Part shown: positions 1-7,751 of the stretch, in pieces
How positions within the stretch are numbered: position 1 is the first letter of the stretch
Layout: the number at the start of each line of letters is the position of its first letter
Source: CAZQLW01 sp964639875
Lineage (GTDB): Archaea; Nanobdellota; Nanobdellia; Woesearchaeales; GW2011-AR9
Direction: 5' to 3'
Length of the DNA stretch: 18,285 nt
Assembly: GCA_964639875.1 (NCBI GenBank)
Contig: CAZXEM010000020.1
Location: forward strand, 1 to 18,285
Made by a program: the position numbers and the translations under genes
The notes under the pieces: model-generated
Told to the model about the DNA's origin: nothing
Seen by the model: the letters and a program-made list of their open reading frames with translations, nothing else
The model's database searches: none

Positions 1-877
1 CAGAATCATTTGAATAACAACTATTAGATGCATATACACCCCAACTAGCATTACATACTTTTCCACCGCATGGTTTACAACCACTAATGGAATATTCCTC
101 ATTAACATAGCATGTATAATTTGCCCAAGTCATGGCAGAACAATCAACTTTTTCACTTTTTATTAGACCACAATTAGTCATTGATTCATTATAAAAAATC
201 TCACCATCACAGATAGGTTTTACTTCCCCAGTTCCAATACAAGGTTTCTCAATTCCAGCCAAACAATCATTCAGTTCCAAAGTAAGTTTTTGTAAGTCAT
301 TAACATTAACACTTCCATCTCCGTTAACATCACAATCCATTCCTGCGGGGCAACTATTTTTCAATAATTTATAGTTCATATCTCCCTCATTAAAAACGCC
401 GTCATTATTATAGTCGTAAGCAGATAGGTACCCTATCCCATCACAAACAGCAGCAGGAACATCATCTAAACAAGCATTATTTTCACAACCAGACTCGCAT
501 AATTCTTTTACAGGTGGATACTTTAACTTCTCACCGTATTTGTCACAGTCATAAGCATACGCATAATGTTTATTATTCCTTTTATTAAATACGCAACTTT
601 TTTTAAGTAAATAAGTTGTTTTTTCAGAATCATCTGAATATGTTAATGTAACTGCAATATTATTAGCACCAAAAACAACACAACTATAATCAGTAACTAC
701 TTTTCCTTTACTTCTTGCTTTACCAGCTAAAGGGGCAGCTTCTTCTTAACCAGTTGCTTCCACATATTCTTCTTTAGTCATCCCTTCCGGAACATCTTCA
801 TCAACTATAGTGGTACCACAACCAACCAGAAACATGACTACCAATAATATACTTAACAACATAATTACTTTCTTCAT
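1..877 (-). pseudogene. Dockerin-containing lipoprotein gene with an in-frame stop, cut by the window edge
   Basis: Reading from ATG at 877 gives a classic lipoprotein signal: two lysines, a hydrophobic run and a lipobox LVGC with Cys20. The mature part would be a surface-anchored protein. Codon 44 is TAA (746-748), after which the same frame stays open to base 1, about 245 codons. It contains many cysteines and a dockerin/EF-hand-like segment with two calcium-loop motifs, DYNNDGVFNEGD and DVNGDGSVNVND. The long clean frame after the stop shows the stop is recent, a sequencing error, or read through. Shine-Dalgarno GAGGTG (885-890) sits 7 nt before the ATG, so initiation signals are intact. 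Dockerins normally bind cohesins or act as calcium-stabilised surface modules; the function here is unknown. The C-terminal end lies outside the window. Confidence 0.72.
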
Positions 878-944
878 ATTAAAACACCTCGTTTTTTAGT
901 TTAAATTAAATTAAATTAACCTCACTTAAGTAATCAGCCATTGT

Positions 945-1127
945 TTATAATATTTTCCTTAAATCAACAGTATAAACAATTTCTTTCTTACCACCAGCAT
1001 AAGATTGGAAATAAATAGGGTTAATATCAATAAAATAAAAACTGTTTGTCGCCTCATTTTTCAAGAAGAATGAATATCCTATGGTATAATAATCTTTCCA
1101 CCCTTGAATGATACCACTCTTAAGTAA
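945..1127 (-). pseudogene. Headless 3' remnant of an unknown gene
   Basis: The minus strand is open for 60 codons between an in-frame TAG (1128-1130) and TAA (945-947). The translation has normal protein composition (GWKDYYTIGYSFFLKNEA, then FYFIDINPIYFQSYAGG, ending YTVDLRKIL), rich in aromatic and charged residues and unlike random AT-rich sequence. No ATG or GTG lies in frame and no Shine-Dalgarno precedes it. I read it as the C-terminal scrap of a decayed gene, in keeping with the broken lipoprotein gene just downstream. Family not recognised. The remaining bases between 878 and 1176 hold the lipoprotein ribosome site and the promoter of the next gene. Confidence 0.45.
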
Positions 1128-1143
1128 CTAAATAACCAAAAGA

Positions 1144-1152
1144 TTTATATAT
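1144..1152 (+). promoter_or_regulatory. TATA box for the 374-aa gene
   Basis: TTTATATAT is centred about 29 nt upstream of the ATG at 1177, and no Shine-Dalgarno lies between. This is the spacing of an archaeal leaderless transcript. Confidence 0.6.
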
Positions 1153-1176
1153 CTACTCTCAAAATAAGATATAATA

Positions 1177-2301
1177 ATGGAATCAACACATAATTTAGCG
1201 AAAAATCCAAATTATAATATAGGGTCAAAAATTGAAGAACTAGAAAGAAGTCCAACCTATAACCAATATAATCAACTTGCCCAAACTTATCAAAATCAAC
1301 TTAAAGAAATGGGCATCAAAACAATTAAATACATTAATAATGGCAAAGAATGTTTAAGATTTTCTGAAATTCTTGAAGGAGCAGGACATAGATTTATTTC
1401 TAAAAAGAATGTAGAAAGATTATTATCCTCACTTTACACTATTAATCAACCAAATGCAAGTTATCAAGAAGTTGAAAAAGCAAGGAAATTATTTTTTAAC
1501 AGAGTCTCACCAAGTTTAGAAAATAAAATTGAAGATACTTATTTACGGCAAATTGATATCCCTAACAAACCAAAACTAGGATTAAAACCAATTACTGAAA
1601 AGAAAGTTAAAAAAAAATATTCTCCAGAAGCAAAACAAAGAAGTTTAGATTTAAAAAATTATGTTAACACACAGAAAAAGTTAGAATATCAACAGGTTAT
1701 GGAAGAGTATCAAGAATCTCTACATCAAAATACTTACTATGCTTTAGAATTAGCAGAAAGAAGATTAAATGATGAAGAAGTTGAAAAAGCAAATAATTTA
1801 ATTAAACGTAAAGAAAAAATTTATGATTTTGCTTTAAAAGTTAGAAAAAAAACTGCAATCACTTTGGGAGCAGATTATCTACCAGAAAAGATGTTTGCAA
1901 AAGCTGTTGATAACGGTTTAAACATTAACGAATTAGTAGAAAAATTATTCTTAAAAAGAGAAAACAATTACAAAAAAGGAAGAATTGATGAAATGTTAAA
2001 TAATTTCATGAAACAAACTACATTCATTGGCCATTACGCATTAGATAAGATCGATGAAAATTATTTGTTAGCAAGGATTCAAATTGCCAATAACTCAGGA
2101 TATGATAAAGAAAAAATTGCTGCAGAAAAATTAAGATTACAAGAATACAGAAAAAATTTAGAACAAGAAACATCTCCAGAAATTGTTAGAGAAGCAGCTA
2201 CAAATCATTTCACTTTTAAAACTAAAACAAAAAAAGTAGGATTATTAGAAAAATTAACAAATTTCTTCAGACCAAGAAAGATTAAATTAAAAACTTGTTA
2301 A
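1177..2301 (+). CDS. Unknown protein, highly charged and helical, 374 aa
   Basis: I do not recognise this protein. It is soluble-looking (no signal peptide or membrane segment), lysine- and glutamate-rich, and predicted mainly helical by composition, with heptad-like stretches around residues 165-225 (many E, K, L, Y) and 290-345. Near the N-terminus (about 55-75) is a short motif with a conserved look, NGKECLRFSEILEGAGHRF. The C-terminus is very basic (KTKTKKVGLLEKLTNFFRPRK), which could contact nucleic acid or membrane lipid. The start at 1177 is supported by a TATA box 29 nt upstream and absence of a ribosome site. It converges tail to tail with the EndoQ gene, with only 8 bp between stops. 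Function unknown; lineage-specific proteins of this kind are common in small archaeal genomes. Confidence 0.8.
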   Translation: MESTHNLAKNPNYNIGSKIEELERSPTYNQYNQLAQTYQNQLKEMGIKTIKYINNGKECLRFSEILEGAGHRFISKKNVERLLSSLYTINQPNASYQEVEKARKLFFNRVSPSLENKIEDTYLRQIDIPNKPKLGLKPITEKKVKKKYSPEAKQRSLDLKNYVNTQKKLEYQQVMEEYQESLHQNTYYALELAERRLNDEEVEKANNLIKRKEKIYDFALKVRKKTAITLGADYLPEKMFAKAVDNGLNINELVEKLFLKRENNYKKGRIDEMLNNFMKQTTFIGHYALDKIDENYLLARIQIANNSGYDKEKIAAEKLRLQEYRKNLEQETSPEIVREAATNHFTFKTKTKKVGLLEKLTNFFRPRKIKLKTC

Positions 2302-2309
2302 AAACTATT

Positions 2310-3563
2310 TTAAAAATCCCCTAAAGTTTTCTGTTTCTCTTTAAACTCTTTAATTTCTAAAGTTTCTCCGGGTGGAACGAGTTTACCGTAAACCCCGCCG
2401 CCGCCAGGAACATACTTAATTTTCCCCTCACGAAAATGTTGGACAAACTCAGCAACTTTTGGATTTAGTTCTTCCATTTTTTCGTATTGAGAATAAAGTA
2501 AAACCCTAACTTCATTTCCAAAACGGGAAACAAACCGTTTCCATTCATTTTGTACTTTAACTGACCAGGAATCTTTTATCCCAATCGCTAAAGCAATTAT
2601 TTCACTTAATGGGATAATATGTTTATATTCCGGACGATGATCTGGATGAACTCCGGATTCTAAAGAAGCAAGTTCGCTAATTCGGTAATCTACACCTTTC
2701 TTAATAAAATTCTTACAACTAGGACAACGCCAGTTTAAAGTTAGAGCGTCTTTTGGTTCGAAAAAAGTTAAACATCCTCGGCAGCGAGTTTTATGATATC
2801 TTCCCTCAAGAGGATTTAAACCAACATTGAGAACAGATTTTCTGCCTTGTTCTCTTCTAAAAACTTTTTCCAGTTCATTGAAAGATATTTCCTGCATCAG
2901 AAAAGTATTAAATTCTCGACCCAACTTGTTTGGCCACGGCGAATGACAATCTGAATTACTTAAAAAAGTTAAATTATGCAATTCAGAAATCCTGTCAGCC
3001 ATCTTAGTATCAGCACTTAATCCTAATTCCAAAAAATTAATTTTTCTCCATAAATCCCCGTAACATTCTTTGTAAGAATTAAATTTACCATAAATACCAA
3101 AGTAAGGAGTAAACCCGTGAGCAGGACCAATTAAACAACCGGCATCTAAACAGATTTGTGTAATCTCTGCACCATTTAACAAAATGTTTGGCCGACCGTC
3201 AGAATCAAGATTTTTAGATTTATTTTGAAAAGCTTCTTTGACTTCTTGAACTTTTGACATTGAAGGAAAAAAAATAAGATGGTGCACACGATTATTATCT
3301 TCAACTTCTGTTTGCAAAATAAATTTGGTTTTATTTTCATGAGCAAAGATTGCTTCTTGATCTGTTGGTTTTAATTGTTCTTTGATTAGTTGCTGCCATT
3401 TACTATGAAGAATGTCTGCAGTCCCAACAAGATGTAACCCTTTTCGGGGAGCTTGTTGCGCAATAACTCGAGGGATCATCTGTTTACTAACTGCAGAAGA
3501 ATAAAGTCCGTGCATATGCAAATCTGCATTAACGCGAATAAAGTTATTATTGTTGCTAATCAT
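2310..3563 (-). CDS. endoQ: Endonuclease Q (PHP-domain nuclease for deaminated DNA bases)
   Basis: EndoQ nicks DNA 5' of uracil, hypoxanthine, xanthine and abasic sites and is found mainly in archaea. This 417-aa protein has the expected length and order. An N-terminal PHP metal site comprises D14-L-H16-M-H18, GTADILH (47-53), PAHGF with H149 and the SDCHS motif (204-208). A four-cysteine zinc finger follows (C261, C264, C280, C283), then the C-terminal segment RISELA...HRPEYKHIIPLSEIIALAIG (294-328), characteristic of the family. The metal ligands I can identify are intact. The ATG at 3563 has only a weak AT-rich promoter upstream and no clear Shine-Dalgarno. An endonuclease V homologue, acting on the same lesions, lies 7.4 kb away. 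Family assignment is from motif memory; biochemical activity is inferred. Confidence 0.87.
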   Translation of the reverse strand: MISNNNNFIRVNADLHMHGLYSSAVSKQMIPRVIAQQAPRKGLHLVGTADILHSKWQQLIKEQLKPTDQEAIFAHENKTKFILQTEVEDNNRVHHLIFFPSMSKVQEVKEAFQNKSKNLDSDGRPNILLNGAEITQICLDAGCLIGPAHGFTPYFGIYGKFNSYKECYGDLWRKINFLELGLSADTKMADRISELHNLTFLSNSDCHSPWPNKLGREFNTFLMQEISFNELEKVFRREQGRKSVLNVGLNPLEGRYHKTRCRGCLTFFEPKDALTLNWRCPSCKNFIKKGVDYRISELASLESGVHPDHRPEYKHIIPLSEIIALAIGIKDSWSVKVQNEWKRFVSRFGNEVRVLLYSQYEKMEELNPKVAEFVQHFREGKIKYVPGGGGVYGKLVPPGETLEIKEFKEKQKTLGDF

Positions 3564-3631
3564 AATTTATATTAAAGAAAAATTTATTGTTTATTAAATT
3601 AATTGTAAAGCAAGACATGTATTTCGTAAGT

Positions 3632-3641
3632 TTTATAAAAA
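3632..3641 (+). promoter_or_regulatory. TATA box for the 105-aa gene
   Basis: TTTATAAAAA lies 27 nt upstream of the ATG at 3663, fitting leaderless transcription. Confidence 0.55.
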
Positions 3642-3662
3642 ATTAACCTCGCTAAGCTTAAA

Positions 3663-3980
3663 ATGAACTATTTTGCAATTAAGGAAAAGATTCCCAAAGA
3701 GATTATAATAAATAGCAAGTATAAGATCCCTGCCCGCGAATACTTAGAAATTCTTGGTGAATCTATAGCAATGAGCGAATTAGGAGTAGAAGGGGTTTGT
3801 GCAGAAAGTACGGAGCATGGAAAAGTATTGCTAAGTAAAACTTATTTAGATAAAATTACAAAAGAGTTAGACCGAATTATTTATGAAAATTCATTACCTA
3901 AAAAAACGTACAAACATGCCTATAACAAAAAAATTGCTGCTGAAGATATGTTAGATATTTTGCAACAATATTGTTATTAA
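3663..3980 (+). CDS. Unknown small protein, 105 aa
   Basis: Soluble protein with no signal peptide or transmembrane segment. It looks alpha-helical, with a hydrophobic-patterned stretch at about 22-50 (IPAREYLEILGESIAMSELG) and a basic lysine/tyrosine patch around 78-92. I do not recognise a family. A TATA box (3632-3641, TTTATAAAAA) is about 27 nt before the ATG and no ribosome site is visible, so the transcript should be leaderless and this start is probably right. It stands alone between the divergent EndoQ gene and the convergent Lrp-family pair. Confidence 0.68.
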   Translation: MNYFAIKEKIPKEIIINSKYKIPAREYLEILGESIAMSELGVEGVCAESTEHGKVLLSKTYLDKITKELDRIIYENSLPKKTYKHAYNKKIAAEDMLDILQQYCY

Positions 3981-4003
3981 TACTAAAAATCAATAAATAA
4001 ATT

Positions 4004-4267
4004 CTAATATCTTTGATTAATCCACCATCTTTTAATAAAAGGTAAACTTAACGTTGATAAAACAAAACCGATAGTTGGTACAATAGCGTTCAGCCAACTA
4101 TTTTCAATATCAATAGTCCATAAAAACAAAACCACAAGAATGTAAGTCATTAACGCAATGACAATTCGACGGAAAAAACTTATTTCCCAAGCTTTATCTG
4201 CTTCTACTCTTTTATTTCTTTGTTTAATTTTTTTTATTTCTAATTCTATACTACTTATTTTTCGCAT
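4004..4267 (-). CDS. Small two-helix membrane protein, 87 aa
   Basis: An N-terminal charged helix (residues 1-30, rich in K, E and R) is followed by two hydrophobic segments at about 33-51 (IVIALMTYILVVLFLW) and 57-76 (AIVPTIGFVLSTLSLPF), ending KRWWINQRY. I recognise the layout from small inner-membrane proteins of unknown role but no named family. I chose the ATG at 4267, one base after the TAA of the upstream Lrp-family gene (TAAAATG), with GGTG inside that gene as ribosome site. A longer version from 4282 would overlap the regulator by 14 nt. The pair is clearly co-transcribed and translationally coupled, so the regulator may control this gene or respond to its activity. Confidence 0.78.
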   Translation of the reverse strand: MRKISSIELEIKKIKQRNKRVEADKAWEISFFRRIVIALMTYILVVLFLWTIDIENSWLNAIVPTIGFVLSTLSLPFIKRWWINQRY

Positions 4268-4268
4268 T

Positions 4269-4718
4269 TTATAACACCACAAATTCAGTTTTAACCTGCT
4301 TTAATGAGGTTAAAGTTTTTATTTTAGTAATTCCTTTTCTGGAGATAACATTCTTAATCAAATGATAATATTCATCCTGATCTTTCACCCTAATTTTTAA
4401 AATCATTTCCCAATCACCAGTAATGATATCAACACTTTCAATTTCCGAATGTTTAGCCAACTGTTCACCAATCTTTTCCGGGTCTCCATATTCGTCAGGA
4501 GAAAGGTTAATCAAAACATAAGCACAAAAACCTTCACCAATTTTCTTATAATCAAATACTGCTTTGTAAGTACGAATAGCCTTCTCTTTTTCTAATTTTT
4601 TTATATTATAATGAATTGTAGTAGAAGGTTCTTTCAATTTCTTTGCTACCCTCGCTATCTGAGGAGTACAAAAACCATCTTTAAAGAGATTAATCAATTT
4701 AGGTTGAATGTTTTTCAT
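4269..4718 (-). CDS. Lrp/AsnC-family transcriptional regulator
   Basis: At 149 aa this is a normal-length feast/famine regulator. Residues 1-60 form the winged helix-turn-helix (FCTPQIARVAKKLKEPSTTIHYNIKKLEKEKAI), and about 66-140 form the RAM/effector-binding domain with the family's pattern CAYVLINL, IESVDIITGDWEMILKIRVKD and ITKIKTLTSLK. Such proteins bind DNA as oligomers, often respond to amino acids and usually repress their own gene. The ATG at 4718 is 27 nt from a TATA element (4741-4750) and there is no ribosome site, so the message is leaderless. An inverted repeat flanks that TATA box. Divergent to it lies the operon ending in a Cys/Met PLP enzyme, a plausible amino-acid-linked target. 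That link is inference. Confidence 0.9.
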   Translation of the reverse strand: MKNIQPKLINLFKDGFCTPQIARVAKKLKEPSTTIHYNIKKLEKEKAIRTYKAVFDYKKIGEGFCAYVLINLSPDEYGDPEKIGEQLAKHSEIESVDIITGDWEMILKIRVKDQDEYYHLIKNVISRKGITKIKTLTSLKQVKTEFVVL

Positions 4719-4728
4719 TATTTTCGTA

Positions 4729-4774
4729 GAATATTCAATTATTTATAAATATTTCGCTTATTTTTTGAATATTA
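4729..4774. promoter_or_regulatory. Lrp-family promoter with flanking inverted repeat (candidate operator)
   Basis: TATA element ATTTATAAAT (4741-4750) serves the minus-strand regulator. It is bracketed by GAATATTCAA (4729-4738) and TTGAATATTA (4765-4774), which are inverted copies matching at 9 of 10 bases, 36 bp apart start to start. Binding of an oligomeric regulator to both arms would occlude the promoter. Autoregulation is inferred from family behaviour. Confidence 0.45.
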
Positions 4775-4857
4775 TCCCGTAACCAATATATAGTTATAAA
4801 CATATTATAATTACAGATTAAAAAAATAAAACAAACGGAGGTAAAATAAATAAAAAA

Positions 4858-5136
4858 ATGATAGAAACAATAGTGTTAGTAGGAATAGTAATGACAGCAA
4901 TATTAGGACATAAGTATTGGATGCCCAGTTTTGGATCTGGCTCAGCCCCAAGTGGCTACGAGACAAAAAAAGAACCAAAACCAGAAAAAGCAGAGGATAC
5001 TAGATCAGAACTTGAAAAGAAAGCAGAACTAGTTGACGAATTGACTGGAATGGAGTTCAAATTGGAAGATCTTAGCATAGGACAGTTAGAAAAAATATTT
5101 GAACTGTACAAAAAAAAAGTTTTTAATTTTTTTTAA
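4858..5136 (+). CDS. Small single-pass membrane protein, 92 aa
   Basis: Residues 3-16 form a hydrophobic anchor (ETIVLVGIVMTAILG), followed by a flexible, low-complexity stretch with GSGSAPSG and K/E/P-rich residues 28-50. A helical region at 50-90 contains ELTGMEFKLEDLSIGQLEKIFELYKKK, which looks like a small protein-binding module. The topology suggests an N-terminal membrane anchor carrying a cytoplasmic domain. A strong GGAGGT (4837-4842) lies 15 nt before the ATG, farther than usual, but no other start codon is available in frame. It is the first gene of a plus-strand run leading to the PLP enzyme. Family not recognised. Confidence 0.68.
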   Translation: MIETIVLVGIVMTAILGHKYWMPSFGSGSAPSGYETKKEPKPEKAEDTRSELEKKAELVDELTGMEFKLEDLSIGQLEKIFELYKKKVFNFF

Positions 5137-5191
5137 ATTTTGTAAATATAAAAAAATGAAAAGAAGAATAAAAAATAAAAAGTGAAAAAAA

Positions 5192-5605
5192 ATGCAAGGG
5201 AAAAAATTAACGGGAATACTAAGCCTAGCAAGTATTGATGGAGCCGTAGCTATTGCTGCAGCAAGCGGATTGTTTAAACCGGGAAATGCATTAATGTTAG
5301 CTTTTTGTTTCCTTGCAGGACCAGCGGCGTTACTTGCTGCAATAATGCTTGATGGCGGAGTTCGAGAACGAATGATAGCTGCATTATTTGCAGGACTAAT
5401 TGCAACAATTATGATTGTGGTTGCTGCAGGATTCGGGCCAGAATTATTGAAATTTGTAGATTTACGAATGATAAAAATTATTGGAGGACTTGCAGTGATG
5501 GTAATTGGTTTGCTTGTAATGGGAATAAAGATACCCTCAATGGTTCCGGCAGTGATGATCATCGGAGGAATAATGTTAAGTTTTGGCGTTAAACTTTTTC
5601 AATAA
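5192..5605 (+). CDS. Polytopic membrane protein, 137 aa
   Basis: The protein is strongly hydrophobic, with about five possible membrane segments near residues 10-26, 31-51, 60-82, 94-111 and 114-134. Short loops contain DGGVRERM and KFVDLRMIK. Glycine, alanine, isoleucine and methionine dominate, and there are no obvious catalytic or transport motifs. A weak GTGA lies 5-10 nt before the ATG. The spacing of 55 bp from the preceding gene and 40 bp to the next suggests an operon. The opposite strand also shows a long open frame, but that is a shadow of this biased composition. I do not recognise the family. Confidence 0.68.
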   Translation: MQGKKLTGILSLASIDGAVAIAAASGLFKPGNALMLAFCFLAGPAALLAAIMLDGGVRERMIAALFAGLIATIMIVVAAGFGPELLKFVDLRMIKIIGGLAVMVIGLLVMGIKIPSMVPAVMIIGGIMLSFGVKLFQ

Positions 5606-5645
5606 AAGAATAAGAAAATAAAATAAGAAATCAGAGGTAAAGAAA

Positions 5646-6606
5646 ATGAAAATAAATGATATTGAAGGAACAACCGAGGCTAAGGCACAACAAAGTGCTG
5701 AACGTTTTTATTGTTAGCCAAATACCAAAACGGATTTCACATCCATTAGGAATTGGTTTTGATCAGATAGAACTATTTTTAAAGGAATATATTAGAAAAG
5801 ACCGTGATGAAAAAACATCAACACCAGATTTGGGGTTAAGCCTAAGCCATATTGAAAAAATTGAAGGGATTGAAGAAATGTTATCAGGAATTAGGCAATC
5901 ACCTTTATGTTTAATAGAAGGATGTACCTCCCCAAATAATGGAAAAGCATTGAAAGAATTTATTGAAAAGATAGGAATCAATAATCCAGAGATACATGCT
6001 ATTGACTTGATTGATGTTAAAACATTTTTAAGGAATTATGGTATTGAAATGCCGATGACAACATTTTCTGTTGGAGACGCTACAAATCTAAGAAAAAGTT
6101 ATTCTGACTCCAGTGTAGATGTTGTTGCCCAAGATTTCCTTTTGAATTGTGCACCTTACACAACTCATTTGCCAATCATGCAAGAAGTTAAAAGGATTTT
6201 AACTCCTCAAGGAAAAGGACTAATTTGTTTTACTGATCAACAGTGTATTTTAGGTCAAGAGCAGATAACTTATCAACAAGTACAAAAAGAATTAGGACTG
6301 AGATTTAATGAAGATGCTTTTTGTATAAGGGACTTACTTCCAGATGATAAAAGATATGATTTGGATTTAAAAGAAAAAGTATTAAATGAATTAAAAGGAA
6401 AAGTGTTAGTTAATGGTCGTGAAGACAGGTACACATTAGTAACAACTGAGGGGGGAAATTTTGAGTTTTTTCAACCTTTTGATTCATACCAAAAAATCTT
6501 ATTGCAATCAGGGTTAGAGATTGAAGGGATGGAAAAATCCAGTGGCATCGACCGGAATGGAATAACTTGTGTTAGGTACAGAACTGTACTGAGAAAAATA
6601 AAATGA
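5646..6606 (+). CDS. SAM-dependent methyltransferase-like protein, probable frameshift near 5710
   Basis: The main open frame (from about 5656) carries a class I methyltransferase-like core: a degenerate SAM loop CLIEGCTSPNNG (about 85-96), acidic IHAIDLID (113-120), FSVGDATNL (137-145), VDVVAQDFLLNC (154-165) and EVKRILTPQGKGLICFTD (177-194), matching the usual motif order. The best ribosome site, GAGGT (5634-5638), is spaced correctly for ATG 5646. That frame, however, encodes only 23 residues (MKINDIEGTTEAKAQQSAERFYC) before TAG at 5715-5717. The 5656 frame begins with a less natural sequence and merges into a good one around residue 20. I therefore think a single-base shift near 5700-5712 (a T5 run) separates the true N-terminus from the body. 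It overlaps the PLP enzyme gene by ATGA. The methylation substrate is unknown. Confidence 0.68.
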
Positions 6607-7739
6607 AAAAGATAACAGGAACAGTAAATAGGACAGATCAAGACAAAATAGAAGTAGTCCCACCTCTACATTTTTCCACAATCTGTTCTCAAAAGATTCC
6701 TGGCGAGGTTATAGGTTTTGAATATGGTAGAATTGATAACCCTACCAGAACCATGGTAGAAAAAGAATTAGCTTCTCTTGAAAACGGTAGAGAAGCAATT
6801 CTCTTTTCTTCAGGGATGGCTGCAATAAATGCTATTTTGTTAACTCTTAAATCGGGAGACCATTTAATTTGTGGTGAAAATATATATGAAGGAACTAAAA
6901 AATTAATTGAAGAAGTGTTTAGTAAGTTTAAGTTAGAAACTTCTTTTGTTAAAAATAGTTCAGATCTTAAAAAAAAAATTAGAAAAAATACTAAACTAGT
7001 TTTGTTTGAAACAGTAAGTAACCCTTTATTAGAAATTATTGATATAGAAAAAGTAAAGAAGATTATTAAGGATCATAGCGAAGGGAAATGTCAATTAATA
7101 ATTGATAATACTCTTAGTACTCCTTTTTGTTTAAATCCTTTAAAATTAGGCGCAGATATTGTCATCCATAGTACTACAAAATTTCTAGCTGGCCATCATG
7201 ATACAATTGGAGGAGTAGCAATTATCAATGATAAAGAAATTGCTCATCAGATCAGGAACATTCAACAAATGGGAGGAAGTTTTTTAGCACCATTTGATTG
7301 TTTTCTTCTTAGCAGAGGGTTAAAAACTTTTAAAGTTAGATTTGAGAAACAATCAAAAAATGCAGAATTATTAGCAAAATGGTTAAGTAAACATCCAAAA
7401 GTTAAAAAAGTAATTTTCCCCGGACTTAAAAATCATCCACAACATAAAATTGCTAAGAAACAAATGAAAAATTTTGGGGCAATGATTTCAATAGTGATTA
7501 AAGGAAATAATCCAAATCACTTTTTTAGAGAATTAAAAATGATTAAAATAGCTCAAAGTTTTGGTGGTTTTGGAACAACCATTCAAGTACCAAGAAAGAT
7601 GATGACTTTTTCAGAAAAAAATGAAGAGTTAGATAAAAAAGGGATTAATAATAATTTCATCAGAATTTCAGTGGGTTTGGAAAATATTAAAGATATTATT
7701 TTAGATTTAGAAACATCATTAAAGAAAATAAAGAAATAA
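6603..7739 (+). CDS. Cys/Met-metabolism PLP-dependent enzyme (cystathionine gamma-synthase/lyase or methionine gamma-lyase type)
   Basis: This 378-aa fold-type I PLP enzyme matches the family length and motif order: YGRIDNPT (41-48, phosphate and Arg contacts), SSGMAA (69-74), GENIYEGT with Tyr95 (91-98), DNTLSTPF (168-175) and the Schiff-base lysine K193 in STTKFLAGHHD. The C-terminal domain carries FGGFGTTIQVPRKM and IRISVGLEN, where the Arg binds the substrate carboxylate. The family performs elimination or replacement at the beta or gamma carbon of cystathionine, methionine, homocysteine or homoserine esters; sequence alone does not settle which. The ATG overlaps the upstream methyltransferase stop (ATGA), so the two are translated together, suggesting a joint sulphur or methyl-group reaction. 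A possible link to the nearby Lrp-family regulator is inferred. Confidence 0.9.
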   Translation: MKKITGTVNRTDQDKIEVVPPLHFSTICSQKIPGEVIGFEYGRIDNPTRTMVEKELASLENGREAILFSSGMAAINAILLTLKSGDHLICGENIYEGTKKLIEEVFSKFKLETSFVKNSSDLKKKIRKNTKLVLFETVSNPLLEIIDIEKVKKIIKDHSEGKCQLIIDNTLSTPFCLNPLKLGADIVIHSTTKFLAGHHDTIGGVAIINDKEIAHQIRNIQQMGGSFLAPFDCFLLSRGLKTFKVRFEKQSKNAELLAKWLSKHPKVKKVIFPGLKNHPQHKIAKKQMKNFGAMISIVIKGNNPNHFFRELKMIKIAQSFGGFGTTIQVPRKMMTFSEKNEELDKKGINNNFIRISVGLENIKDIILDLETSLKKIKK

Positions 7740-7751
7740 AATAAAAATAAA

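Noticed and set aside
5086..5562. 158-aa open frame on the minus strand
   Set aside because: Antisense to the membrane protein at 5192-5605; isoleucine/alanine/proline-rich shadow translation with no start signals.
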